The position numbers were made by a program, and so were the translations under genes. From Pseudomonadota bacterium (GTDB taxonomy: Bacteria > Pseudomonadota > Gammaproteobacteria > Steroidobacterales > Steroidobacteraceae), in NCBI GenBank assembly GCA_028067895.1, contig JAPTUI010000543.1, forward strand, positions 1 to 41,329: DNA of 41,329 bases, given 5' to 3'. Positions 9,077 through 18,264 of the stretch are shown in pieces (position 1 is the stretch's first letter; the number at the start of each line of letters is the position of its first letter). The notes beneath the pieces are model-generated. The model saw nothing but the letters and a program-made list of their open reading frames with translations. It searched no databases and was not told where the DNA came from.

Positions 9077-9907
9077 TTAGGGCGTCTTCGGCACGGGCAG
9101 ACCCAGCTTTCGATACAGCATCGCGCGGAAGCGGCGGATGCGGGCTGCATTGCGCCCGACATCGCTTTCCCCGATGCGCGATTCTGAACGGATGTCCAGG
9201 CGTGCTCCGTCCGGCTGGGCTTCGATCCGGATCACCACGTCGTCGGTGAAGCCGAACCACAGCGTCGTGCTGCTCGCCTCGATGATTCCGGCGTGCGGAT
9301 GTGCCGAGTCGAGCGTCCACCCCATGTGCTTCACGGTGCTCAGCGCGGCGGCAAAGACCGTAGCGGGCGGCTGCGGGAAGAGCATGGGGCGGATATCCGG
9401 ATACGCCTGGTGCTGCAGCGCAGCCACCTTGGGCCCGCCGTAAACGGTGGAATTCGCAGCATGAGCCGCTGTGCGCAGCGCAATCACGTCGGGAAGGAAT
9501 TGAGGCGGATTGCGCGTATCTGTGGTGATGTCGTGGATGGCCGGCACTGATTCGGCCTTCTTCAGCCACAGATAGGGAATGCCCCAGGCGACAGCGCCCA
9601 AAACTACGGTCAGCAGGGCCAATGCGATGGGTCGAATCGAGGCCCTCGTAAGGGCGCACAGGAGCAGCGCCAGCACGCCGAGTGCCACGGCCGCCATGCC
9701 ACCGTACGCGCCATCGCGGATGAGCCGAAAGGCCGCTCCGAGCCCCACCGCGCCCAGCCGATACAGGGGCCCTGGCAGGACCATGGCGAGGACGGCGAGT
9801 ACCGCAAGACCGAGCGCCAGTGGGATCATCCTGGACAGACCCCGTCCGAGGGGTGTCACCGGCCGACCCGCCGCACCTTGGGTGTCATTCGAGAGATTGC
9901 TGCTCAT
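9077..9907 (-). CDS. DUF1499 family membrane-anchored protein
   Basis: A 276-residue protein with three or four hydrophobic segments in its first half (about residues 20-130), then a periplasmic-type domain resembling DUF1499: HDITTDTRNPPQF, an AYPDIRP segment, TVKHMGWTLDSAHPHAGIIEASSTT and ending RRFRAMLYRKLGLP. The ATG at 9907 is preferred because AGGA lies six bases upstream; an ATG two codons earlier (9913) is possible. Function of the family is unknown. It stands alone, convergent with the beta-lactamase pseudogene and divergent from the M61 peptidase gene. Confidence 0.8.
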   Translation of the reverse strand: MSSNLSNDTQGAAGRPVTPLGRGLSRMIPLALGLAVLAVLAMVLPGPLYRLGAVGLGAAFRLIRDGAYGGMAAVALGVLALLLCALTRASIRPIALALLTVVLGAVAWGIPYLWLKKAESVPAIHDITTDTRNPPQFLPDVIALRTAAHAANSTVYGGPKVAALQHQAYPDIRPMLFPQPPATVFAAALSTVKHMGWTLDSAHPHAGIIEASSTTLWFGFTDDVVIRIEAQPDGARLDIRSESRIGESDVGRNAARIRRFRAMLYRKLGLPVPKTP

Positions 9908-9913
9908 GCCCAT

Positions 9914-10383
9914 TCCTGCCCGCGATGTATTGATGTCGTTGTTCGGGTATTCACCGGGTTTCGCTGCAGCCGTACGCCGCGGGCCGATCTCCGGTCCCCG
10001 GCCGCACATGCGGACCATGTGGCGGTTCGACGGCAATACTGCAATCGCCAGGCGCGCCTCCAAAATCCGCCGCTGAGCAATCGGGTTCGAGGCACGACAG
10101 TCAGATGATGGCCCTGCGGCACGCCGGCTGCAACCGTCGCGTGCGGACTCGTCTCCAGCATGGCGCACGTGCGAGCCGTTATGACGGCTTTGTCGAAACG
10201 CGCAATGCGTCCGCTGCTGGGGAGTCGACTGAGTCGGTGGCACGCACCGTCGTGCCCAGCAAACGGTCCATCGCAATTCCTGGCTGCGGGGAATGCCGGC
10301 CGTCTGCGGCGGTCGCATAGTGCTGGAATTTGTCGCCGTCGGAGCATTCCGGTGGACGAACACCCGTGGGGCAGGAGATCATC
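9914..10383. other. Divergent intergenic region, no gene seen
   Basis: A 470-base stretch between the divergent DUF1499 and M61 genes. Short open frames on both strands show no recognisable protein, signal peptide or ribosome binding site. It must hold the promoters of both flanking genes, but I cannot place them with confidence. Confidence 0.5.
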
Positions 10384-12303
10384 GTGAAATTGAAGTCGAT
10401 TCGTTCGGTCGCGACCATCGTCGCACTTGGGTTCCTCGGTACTGCAAGCGCGGCAGGCCTCATTCCGGAGCCCAACGCCAATGCCGTCCCGTACGCGACC
10501 AAGGCCAATCCTGAAACGCTGGTGTTGGACGCGCGTCTGGCCGGGCGCGGCATTGCCATTTCAACTATGCACATTCCGGTGCGGCCGGGCCCATTCACCT
10601 TCGTATACCCGAAGTGGATTCCCGGCTATCACTCGCCGGCCGGCGTGCTGGCGGATATCTCGCAACTGACAGTAAGTGCTGACGGGAGGACGCTAACCTG
10701 GCGACGCGACAAGGTGGATATGTACGCCTTCCACGTGATGATCCCAGCTGGAGTGCACTCGATCAAAGTTCAGTTCACCATGCTGCTAAATGGAGGTACG
10801 AGCCGGCGGGCAACGCCTGAGCTGGCCACGATCTGCTGGACGCGGGCATTCTTTTATCAGAACGACATCAATTACCATCATTACTACCTGCGCGCGAGCA
10901 TCATCCTGCCCAAAGGCTGGGGCTATGGAACGGCGCTCACTACGGTGAGCCGGGCAGGACAGCGCGTGAACTTTGCCGAGGAGCCGCTGACCTATGTCGG
11001 TGACTCGCCTTTGTTCATGGGGCGCTATTATCGCAAGGTCCAGCTGTGGCATCAGGGTGATGCCCACATGTGGCTTGACATGTTTGCCGACACGCCTCAG
11101 GAGCTCGACGTCCCGGCCAAGCTGCTGGCCGCCTACAAACGGCTCCCGGATGAGGCGTTCGCGCTGTACGGCTCGCGTCATTGGTACAACTATCACGCGC
11201 TGCTAGCGATGTCGAATCACATCAGTTACGACGGCATCGAACACCATCAGTCGAGCGACGATCGCGCGTCGGCCGACTTCATGACGAACCCTGACCAGCA
11301 GTTGCTCGGCGGGGATTTGATACCGCACGAGTTTTCGCACTCCTGGAATGGAAAATATCGCCGGCCGTGGGATCTGAAGACCGATAACTACCAGATTCCG
11401 CAGCGCACGGATCTGCTCTGGGTGTACGAGGGCATGAATCAGTACCTCGGCGATTTGCTCTCGTTCCGCAGCGGCATCCGCAAGCCGAGCGAATACCCAC
11501 AGTACTTGGCTATGATCTACAACCAGATGGCGACCGAGCCGGGCCGCAACACGGAGCCGTTGATCGATCTGACCACCGGCGCACCGTACTTCTACATGAC
11601 GGCGAACGGAGAATACCCGTCGCTGCGGCGCTCGGCAGGGGATTTCTATACGGAGGGCGAACTGCTCTGGCTCGATGTCGACACCATCATCCGCGCACGG
11701 ACGGATGGCAAGAAGTCGCTCGATGACTTCTGGCATCTGTATTCGGAGCCGAAGCTCACCGGTCCGATCACCAAGCCGTATACGCGGGCGGACATCGAAC
11801 ATATGCTCAATGAGGTGTGCCCGTACGACTGGCACGCCTTCTTCCAGCGGCATGTGTACGAGGTCTCGAAGCTGCCGCCGACCGGAGAGCTCGAGCGCTC
11901 GGGTTGGCGTCTGGTGTACACCGCGAAACCCAATCCGTTCATCACGGCGGCACAGGACACCTACCACACCGATTACCAGTGGCTGACCTATGGATTCAAC
12001 GTGGGCGGCTCTGGGGCGCTGACCGACGTGCGCGAGGGGTCACCCGCCTGGGATGCGGGTATGGCCCCCGGGATGAAGCTCATCGCGGTCAATGGCCAGA
12101 GCTTCTCTGCAGGCGTGCTGAAATACGCGCTACGGCAGGCGCAGCACGACCACGTTGCGACGCGATTCACGGTGGCGCAGGACGGTTGGGTCCGGACCAT
12201 TGCGGTGAGCTACTTCGGCGGTCCGCGCTATCCGCACCTGGTGCGGATCCCGGGCACGGTGAATATGCTGGCCAGGATCATGGCGCCGCACGCCGGACAC
12301 TGA
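10384..12303 (+). CDS. M61 family metallopeptidase with PDZ domain
   Basis: Secreted zinc peptidase of the glycyl-aminopeptidase (M61) family. The 639-residue precursor has a signal peptide (about 1-23, ending ASA-A) and an N-terminal beta-rich domain with FVYPKWIPGYH. The zinc motif HEFSH begins at residue 315 and is followed by WN; the third ligand Glu is in WVYEGMNQYLGDL near 349. A C-terminal PDZ domain (about 537-625) contains VREGSPAWDAGMAPG. The GTG at 10384 has AGGAGA five bases upstream and gives the signal peptide. Likely periplasmic peptide degradation; single gene followed by a hairpin terminator. Confidence 0.92.
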   Translation: MKLKSIRSVATIVALGFLGTASAAGLIPEPNANAVPYATKANPETLVLDARLAGRGIAISTMHIPVRPGPFTFVYPKWIPGYHSPAGVLADISQLTVSADGRTLTWRRDKVDMYAFHVMIPAGVHSIKVQFTMLLNGGTSRRATPELATICWTRAFFYQNDINYHHYYLRASIILPKGWGYGTALTTVSRAGQRVNFAEEPLTYVGDSPLFMGRYYRKVQLWHQGDAHMWLDMFADTPQELDVPAKLLAAYKRLPDEAFALYGSRHWYNYHALLAMSNHISYDGIEHHQSSDDRASADFMTNPDQQLLGGDLIPHEFSHSWNGKYRRPWDLKTDNYQIPQRTDLLWVYEGMNQYLGDLLSFRSGIRKPSEYPQYLAMIYNQMATEPGRNTEPLIDLTTGAPYFYMTANGEYPSLRRSAGDFYTEGELLWLDVDTIIRARTDGKKSLDDFWHLYSEPKLTGPITKPYTRADIEHMLNEVCPYDWHAFFQRHVYEVSKLPPTGELERSGWRLVYTAKPNPFITAAQDTYHTDYQWLTYGFNVGGSGALTDVREGSPAWDAGMAPGMKLIAVNGQSFSAGVLKYALRQAQHDHVATRFTVAQDGWVRTIAVSYFGGPRYPHLVRIPGTVNMLARIMAPHAGH

Positions 12304-12320
12304 GGGCGACGAGCGAAAAG

Positions 12321-12350
12321 TAAGCCCCGGACCCGTCGGTTCGGGGCTTA
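12321..12350 (+). terminator. Hairpin terminator after the M61 peptidase gene
   Basis: Perfect inverted repeat TAAGCCCCG / CGGGGCTTA with extra inner pairing, 18 bases after the stop codon. The 3' side is followed by a short TTA rather than a long T run, so termination may be imperfect. Confidence 0.7.
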
Positions 12351-12915
12351 TTCGATGCGGCACCCAACGAGCGTCAGCTGGGCGCCTCCCTCTTGGCATT
12401 ACATTCGCTGGGGAAATGCTCGGAATTTATTCCGCGGCGAAAGATCGTACCGGAGGTGATCCCGCTTCAGTCGCCCGGGTGGACGCATCCCTCGGCAAAT
12501 CAGCGACTGTCGGCTGCGGGCATTTCTTGCGAGACTCTCCCCCGTGTACTGACGCAGGAGTGTGCCGATGAGGGGGACCAACCCTCATGGCGTCGGGAAG
12601 ACATCCGGCTCTGGTCGACCGAGCAGTTTCCTGCCCGGCGTAAATCAGGTCAGTCACAGTTCGCCTACTGCCGGACGCAGGTGCTTGATCTGAGGTACTT
12701 TTCCCGGGTTCAATAAAGGTATCTGCGGACGCGGCTCGACCGGGCTGCTAACGACACCGCAGCTCGCGTCGAGGTGCACGAGATGCGGCGTTTGCGGCAT
12801 GCCGCCGGCCACTGTCATGATTCAGTGATGCGTGCGCAGCCGTCGGCAGTGACGTCGACTCCGGCACTGACGCCGACTCCGCAGAACGGGCTTTCGCCGC
12901 GCTGGCTTGCTCATT
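12351..12915. other. Intergenic region with several hairpins, no gene recognised
   Basis: About 565 bases between the ends of two convergent genes. No recognisable protein in any frame. Inverted repeats are present: CGGAAT/ATTCCG at 12421-12434, CAGTCGC/GCGACTG at 12468-12474 and 12503-12509, and ATGAGGG/CCCTCAT around 12568-12588. These could belong to a structured RNA or a decayed element; no known RNA family was recognised. Confidence 0.4.
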
Positions 12916-14379
12916 TCAATTGATTTCGAAGACGGTGCCGGCGTCATTGGCTCCGCCTGACTCCGTCGTTCCATAGAGATTTCCAGCGCTGTCCAAGGCC
13001 ACACCTCCAATTGGGTTCGCCCCATCGGTGCTGCCGCCGGTAAATGAATGCAGAAGGGTCTCGGTGCCGCTGTTGCTGATTTCGAACACGGTGCCACCGC
13101 CGCTCGGACTCGAGCCGCCAGTGTAGGTGGTTCCATAGAGGTTCCCGGCGCCGTCCATGATCAGGCCGCCCATTGGCTCCTCTCCGTCGGTCGGGCCGCC
13201 CGCGAAAGAATGCACGGTGAATTCTAAGCTGCCACCGCCGGACGGAAGGCCAAACACGGTTCCGCAGCCATTATTGTTTGCGCAAGGCGCGCTGGCATTC
13301 GAGGTACCGAAACTGCCGTCTTCGGTCGTTCCGTAGATGGTGTTTCCTTCGACGAGCAGATCTCCCGAAGGATATGCCCCGTCGGTGGTGCCACCGGCAA
13401 ATGAATGCAGAATGAAGTCCGTGCCATTCCCGTTGAGCGTGAACAAGGTGCCTTGGCCGAATGCCCCACCACGGGAAGTCGTACCATAGAGGTAGCCGTT
13501 CAAGTCCATGGCGAGGGCGGATTGTGGGTTCGCTCCGTCGGACGTGCCCCCCGCGAAGGAATGCAGAAGGCTTTCCGAGCCGTTGGCGCTGACCTCGAAC
13601 ACCGTGCCGCGGTTCTTCGCTCCACCGTTGGCAGTCGTCCCGTAGAGGTTGCCGTTACCGTCGATGATCAGGCTGGCAACAGGGTTCGCGCCGTCGTTCG
13701 GACTGCCGGCGAACGAATGCAGAATGGTCTCGGTACCGTCCTGATGGAGCTCGAACACCGTGCCGAGTCCATGCGCGCCGCCCGCTGCGGTGGTCCCGTA
13801 GAGATTTCCAGCGTTGTCGATGACCAGGCCGGCTACGGGGTTGGCCCCGTCCGCCGTGCCACCGGCGAAAGAGTGCAGAATGGTTTCCGTGCCGGTGGCG
13901 GTGATCTCGAATACCGTACCGAGGTTGCTCGCACCGCCGCGATTGGTTGTTCCATAGAGGTTGCCCGAACGGGTCACGATCAATCCCGCATTCGGGTCTG
14001 CGCCGTCGGTCACGCCGCCCGCAAAAGAATAAAGAATGCGTTCTGAGCCGGGTGCGCAGGACACGGCGACATCCGTCACATCCGAGGAAAGCGTGCCGCT
14101 GCCATCGGCAACCGAACAAACGATTCCGGGAGGATGGGAGGCCACGGTGACGTCGTAGGTGCTGCCTGCCGCCTGGGTGGAGCTGAAGGTGAAGTAGTCG
14201 TTCGCGTTATAGGCGACAGTCAGCGGTTCACCGCCGTTGTTCTCAAGCTTGACGCTCTGGTTGTTGCCCAGCCCGGAAACCGTGCCACTCACATAACAGG
14301 CCGTCGTACAGTCGGAGCGCGACGCTTGCGACGCGACGGAGGATCCGCCGCAGGCGGATAGGGACAGCGGCGCTGACAA
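12916..14379 (-). CDS. Repeat lipoprotein with seven TIGR03803-type repeats
   Basis: The mature part has an N-terminal immunoglobulin-like segment and then seven copies of a roughly 50-residue repeat centred on GNLYGTT, GTVFEI and LLHSFAGG, the TIGR03803 repeat type found in large surface or secreted proteins; a beta-propeller-like fold is likely. A lipobox LSAC follows a hydrophobic run. The only canonical start (TTG 14379) leaves just nine residues before the lipobox cysteine, too short for a signal peptide. The same frame upstream encodes EKHLGRRILALLILSAP, an ideal lipoprotein signal, preceded by GGGAGG and then GTT at 14424 where GTG would be expected. The true start is therefore probably upstream of the coordinate given. 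Function unknown. Confidence 0.8.
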   Translation of the reverse strand: MSAPLSLSACGGSSVASQASRSDCTTACYVSGTVSGLGNNQSVKLENNGGEPLTVAYNANDYFTFSSTQAAGSTYDVTVASHPPGIVCSVADGSGTLSSDVTDVAVSCAPGSERILYSFAGGVTDGADPNAGLIVTRSGNLYGTTNRGGASNLGTVFEITATGTETILHSFAGGTADGANPVAGLVIDNAGNLYGTTAAGGAHGLGTVFELHQDGTETILHSFAGSPNDGANPVASLIIDGNGNLYGTTANGGAKNRGTVFEVSANGSESLLHSFAGGTSDGANPQSALAMDLNGYLYGTTSRGGAFGQGTLFTLNGNGTDFILHSFAGGTTDGAYPSGDLLVEGNTIYGTTEDGSFGTSNASAPCANNNGCGTVFGLPSGGGSLEFTVHSFAGGPTDGEEPMGGLIMDGAGNLYGTTYTGGSSPSGGGTVFEISNSGTETLLHSFTGGSTDGANPIGGVALDSAGNLYGTTESGGANDAGTVFEIN

Positions 14380-14429
14380 GATCAGTAGCGCCAGAATCCT
14401 TCGTCCGAGATGCTTCTCCGTAACCCCTC

Positions 14430-14953
14430 CCGTCCTGTCCTTTTTTAAATCCGCAAATCAATCGCAGGAGCTAACAACGTTTGGATCGTACGCGTGATCA
14501 ACCTCAAGCGTCAAGATCGCAGCGCCAGAGGCGACAGGTCTGCGGCCGCGTTATGTGGAGCGAAGTCGCAGGGTCCCATGCTCGGATTTCGTGCGATTTT
14601 TCGCGCACCATGCGCCGATGGATTACAGCGGCATCGCTGTGGTTGCCGCCGTGGGCGGCGTCTCTGAGGTGCAGATTGCTTGCGGACAAGTGTCGGCAAA
14701 CGGTTCTCGGCTCAATCGCCAACGTCGAGTTCACGGTGGGGCGCTGAGTGCGCCGGAATGGTGCGCCGCACAGCCCTCAGAGGGCCGCTCGGCGACTGAT
14801 CGGGGAGTCGCCGTGAGTGAGGGTTACGCTCGCGCAGGGCGGATGGGGGTGCGGATGGTGCGGGAATGATTCAAAAAATTACTGCGGGCTGCGTCCTGGG
14901 CGGGTTGCTGCTGTATTCGTGGACGCGGGGGTGCATCGGGGCGGGGACGGCTC
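14430..14953. other. Intergenic region, no gene recognised
   Basis: About 520 bases between the start of the repeat lipoprotein and the terminator of the S10 peptidase gene. Short frames are present, including one from 14868 with a hydrophobic start, but it runs through the opposite-strand terminator and has no family resemblance. The part near 14440-14470 is AT-rich and may hold the lipoprotein promoter. Confidence 0.4.
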
Positions 14954-14996
14954 CAAAAAAAGAATGCGCCCGGCGGGAGGGGGTCCTGCCGGGCGC
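14954..14996 (-). terminator. Rho-independent terminator after the S10 peptidase pair
   Basis: On the minus strand a nine-pair stem GCGCCCGGC/GCCGGGCGC (14966-14974 with 14988-14996) is followed by a run of seven T. It starts 18 bases after the stop codon of the downstream S10 gene. Confidence 0.88.
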
Positions 14997-15013
14997 CAAC
15001 GAGCGTCCGATGA

Positions 15014-16651
15014 CTACTGATTTTCGGTCGAGGCGATGAAGGCCGAGATGTTGTCGTGCAATGTCTTCAGCGACGGGACGTGAACGTAGATCATGTGCCC
15101 GGTCGGGTAATAGTGATACTGGATGTTGGCCTGCAGCTTGCGCGGCATGGGCAGGTGCTCCATCTCGTAAATACCCTCGTAGAAGGGCGTGGCGAGATCG
15201 AAGTACCCGCCATTGAGCATGACTTTCAGGTCGGGGTCATACTTCATGGCGCTGGCGAGGTCCGGCATCACGTTGAGCGCCTGCGGAAACCCGTAGGACA
15301 CTCCGGGGGCGTGGTGCTTGAAGTCCCAGGTGCGCCACAGCGGGATCTCCGGCAGGTACTTCATCCCCTCGCCGTAGTGCAGATCCGAGTGCACGTAGGC
15401 ATTGAACGCCGACACATACGCGGAGCTGATGGCGGCGGCTTGCGGGTCGTACTCCGCACGTTCGCTGAGCGGGTTCATCGAGGGGCCCGCAAAGCGGGTG
15501 TCAAGGCGTCCGGTCGTCTCGTCCTGGTCGGCGAGCAGCTCGTGCTCAAACTGCCCGCCAGAGATGCGCAGATTCGCCTTCTCGATGTACGCCACCGGCA
15601 GGCCGGTGTACTCGTGCAGTTTGGCAGCGATTGCAGCGAACTTCGAAGCGCTGATCTGCGATCCGTCGCGCAGTGCCTGAGCATAGTCGCTCATCGCAAA
15701 GTGTTCGACCTTGGCGAGCAGTGGCTTCAGCGGCTGCGAGCCGTCGGGGAGTTTGTGGTGATACCAAGCGGTTGCCGTCATGCTCGGCAGAGCAAGTTCG
15801 TACGGCAGATCGATGCCCGGATCGAACTGAGCCAAGCCTGTCGATGCATTGTAGTTGAGGATCTGCGAGAGCAGGATCACGCCATTGAAGTCGATGTTGT
15901 CGTGCGTTTCCAGCACGTTGATCAAGGCCGCTGAACGCGGGGTTCCGTAGCTCTCGCCCAGCAGATACTTCGGGGAGTTCCAGCGTCCGTATTGGGTCAG
16001 GAACTTCATGATGAACTGCGAGAACGCATGCACGTCCTGGTCCACTCCGAAGAAATGCTTGGCCGGATCCGGGCCGCGCACGCGGCTGTAGCCCGTTCCA
16101 GGTGCATCGATGAACACTAGGTCGCTGGAGTTGAGCAGGCTGTACTGGTTGTTCACCAGCTGATAAGGCGCCGCCGGGGTGTGGGTGTGGTCATTGGTCA
16201 CCACTCGCACCGGCCCGAATGCACCCATGTGCAGCCACACCGTCGAAGAGCCCGGACCACCATTGTAGAGGAAAGTGATCGGGCGCTTATTCGGCGGGGC
16301 GCCATCCTTGAAGTATGCGACGTAGAACATCGAGGATTCGGCCGGCTGCTTCGCCTTGCCCGAATTTTCACCCGTCCCGTAGGTGTTCGTGGCGTCGTTC
16401 CAGCCGGCTGCGTGCACGAGGATCATGCCCGCGACGGCGTGGTAGTGGATGGTTTTGCCGTTGACCTTTACCGTACCGGAGGTCGTGCTGGTCGCAGTGC
16501 TGAAGTACGGATTGGGACGGGCGGCGCTCGGTGTCGCGTGCGCCGACTTCGCCATGGCCGGAACGGCCACCGCGGCCAATGCCAAGGCCGAGGCGGCCGC
16601 CAGCACATCCATTGCGCGCCTGATGAATCGGCTTCGATTGATGTCGCTCAC
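15014..16651 (-). CDS. S10 family serine carboxypeptidase-like protein (second of tandem pair)
   Basis: Alpha/beta-hydrolase peptidase of family S10. The 545-residue precursor has a basic N terminus and a hydrophobic export signal (about 1-34, ending AMA-K). The oxyanion motif NGGPGSS is at 130-136 and the nucleophile S234 lies in GESYG. The acid is D485 in GGYFDLATPF and the histidine H519 in PTGHMIY. GTG 16651 is supported by GGAGG six bases upstream and lies two bases after the stop of the upstream paralogue, so the two are one transcript. Likely secreted or periplasmic and active in acid, as usual for S10. Closely similar to its neighbour, indicating tandem duplication. Confidence 0.92.
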   Translation of the reverse strand: MSDINRSRFIRRAMDVLAAASALALAAVAVPAMAKSAHATPSAARPNPYFSTATSTTSGTVKVNGKTIHYHAVAGMILVHAAGWNDATNTYGTGENSGKAKQPAESSMFYVAYFKDGAPPNKRPITFLYNGGPGSSTVWLHMGAFGPVRVVTNDHTHTPAAPYQLVNNQYSLLNSSDLVFIDAPGTGYSRVRGPDPAKHFFGVDQDVHAFSQFIMKFLTQYGRWNSPKYLLGESYGTPRSAALINVLETHDNIDFNGVILLSQILNYNASTGLAQFDPGIDLPYELALPSMTATAWYHHKLPDGSQPLKPLLAKVEHFAMSDYAQALRDGSQISASKFAAIAAKLHEYTGLPVAYIEKANLRISGGQFEHELLADQDETTGRLDTRFAGPSMNPLSERAEYDPQAAAISSAYVSAFNAYVHSDLHYGEGMKYLPEIPLWRTWDFKHHAPGVSYGFPQALNVMPDLASAMKYDPDLKVMLNGGYFDLATPFYEGIYEMEHLPMPRKLQANIQYHYYPTGHMIYVHVPSLKTLHDNISAFIASTENQ

Positions 16652-16653
16652 AG

Positions 16654-18264
16654 TCAGCCTCCTGAAACGTTGTCGGTCTTGCGGATGAAGGCCGCGATGT
16701 TCGCGTGCAGCTGCTTCAGCGCATGAATGTTCACGTAGATCATGTGTCCCGACTTGTAATAGTGGTACGAAATGTTCGACTGCAGGCTGGTCGGGATCTG
16801 CAGGTGGTGCATCTCGTAGAGGCCTTCACAGAACGGCGTGGCCAGATCGAAGTACCCGCCGTTCAGCATCACTTTCAGCAGCGGGTCGTACTTCATCGCG
16901 GCGGCGAGATCCGGCATCACGTTGGTTGCGATCGGCAGTTTCATCCCGGCGCCCGGTGGCCGATGCATGAAGTTCCAGTGCAGGCCGATCTCCGGCAGAT
17001 AGCGCAGGTTGGTCGTGTAGTGCAGGTACTTGCTGGCGTACGCATTGAACGCACTGACGTAGGCGGAGCTGATCGCGGCGGACTGCGGGTCATAGTAGGC
17101 GGTGCGGCTGAGCGGGTCGAAGGAAGGCCCGACAAAGCGCGAATCGAGCCGTCCAGTGGTCATGTCCTCGCTGTTGAGCAGCTCGTGCTCGAACTCCGGG
17201 CCGCTTACCTGCAGGCGCGCCTTGAGCAGATAGGACACCGGCAGTCCGATGTACTGATGCATTTGCTCGGCGATGCGTTCACGCTCGGCCGAGGGCAGGC
17301 TTGCGCCTTGCGCCAGGGCGTCGGCGTATTTGCCCATGGCGAAGTGCTCGACCTGCTTCAGGAACGGACGCAAGTTCGGCGGGTTCGATGGCAGCGCATG
17401 GTGGTACCAGGCGGTCGCCGCCATGCTCGGCAGAGCCAGTTCGTACGGCAGCTCGATGCCCGGGTCCGAGCCCGGCGCGTCATCATTCAGTGAGAAGTTC
17501 AGTATCTGCGACAGCAGGATCACGCCGTTGAAATCGACGTTGCGGTCGAGTGTCAAGTCCTTGATCAACACTGCCGAGCGGGGCGTGCCGTAGCTCTCCC
17601 CGAGGAGATACTTCGGGGAGTTCCAGCGCTTGTAGCGGGAGAGGAACTGGGTGATGAACGATGCGAATGCGTGTCCGTCTGGATCGACGCCGTAGAAGGC
17701 CTTGGCGGCGTTCTTGCCCTCGATGCGGCTGTAGCCGGTGCCGGGGGCGTCGATGAACACCAGGTCGGTGGCATCGAGCAGGCTGTAGTGATTCTTCACC
17801 AGGCCGTAGGGCGCAGCCGGTGTGTGCGTGTCGTTGTTCGTCACGACCCGCATGGGGCCGAAGGCGCCCATGTGCAGCCACACGGTCGAGGAGCCCGGAC
17901 CGCCATTGTAGAGAAAGGTGATCGGACGGTTGTGCGCCGGGACGCCGCGCTTGAAGTAAGCGACATAGAACACCGAGGCCACGGGCGGGCCATCTGGCAT
18001 GCCGAGTGCGTGTTTGCCGCTGCTCGGCGTGGCGGCATCGTCCCAGCCCTTGGGGTGGACGATGATCGTTCCGGCGACCGCCTCGTAGGCGATCTTGCGG
18101 CCGTTGACAGTGACACTACCGTAACTCTTCACGGCATGAGGCGTGAACAGCGCGGACGCGGTCGCGGGGGCCGGGGCGCGGGGACCCGCAGCGAGCGCGG
18201 GGGAAATGCAGGCGTCACACGCGGCGAGCGAAAATACTGCCGCGAGCGCAACAACGTGCTTCAT
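16654..18264 (-). CDS. S10 family serine carboxypeptidase-like protein (first of tandem pair)
   Basis: A 536-residue paralogue of the following gene with the same motif layout: NGGPGSS at 120-126, S224 in GESYG, the acid in GGYFDLATPF and the histidine in KSGHMIY. The N terminus differs: a hydrophobic signal with a possible lipobox LAAC (Cys16), or alternatively an ordinary signal peptide ending ALA-A near residue 26. It may be a lipoprotein while its partner is soluble. ATG 18264 has AAGGAG seven bases upstream; longer readings of the frame are basic and unlike the family. The pair ends at a strong terminator. Confidence 0.92.
   Translation of the reverse strand: MKHVVALAAVFSLAACDACISPALAAGPRAPAPATASALFTPHAVKSYGSVTVNGRKIAYEAVAGTIIVHPKGWDDAATPSSGKHALGMPDGPPVASVFYVAYFKRGVPAHNRPITFLYNGGPGSSTVWLHMGAFGPMRVVTNNDTHTPAAPYGLVKNHYSLLDATDLVFIDAPGTGYSRIEGKNAAKAFYGVDPDGHAFASFITQFLSRYKRWNSPKYLLGESYGTPRSAVLIKDLTLDRNVDFNGVILLSQILNFSLNDDAPGSDPGIELPYELALPSMAATAWYHHALPSNPPNLRPFLKQVEHFAMGKYADALAQGASLPSAERERIAEQMHQYIGLPVSYLLKARLQVSGPEFEHELLNSEDMTTGRLDSRFVGPSFDPLSRTAYYDPQSAAISSAYVSAFNAYASKYLHYTTNLRYLPEIGLHWNFMHRPPGAGMKLPIATNVMPDLAAAMKYDPLLKVMLNGGYFDLATPFCEGLYEMHHLQIPTSLQSNISYHYYKSGHMIYVNIHALKQLHANIAAFIRKTDNVSGG

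Noticed and set aside
12427..12657. Minus-strand stretch with GGGGGAGAG resembling the start of a glycine riboswitch
   Set aside because: The following conserved core of that riboswitch is not present and no suitable downstream gene follows.
12916..14100. Regularly spaced DNA repeats that could suggest a repeat array or CRISPR
   Set aside because: They are diverged, lie in frame and encode the protein repeats of the lipoprotein.
14868..15040. 58-codon plus-strand frame with hydrophobic start (MIQKITAGCVLGG)
   Set aside because: It runs through the strong minus-strand terminator and the end of the S10 gene, with no family support.
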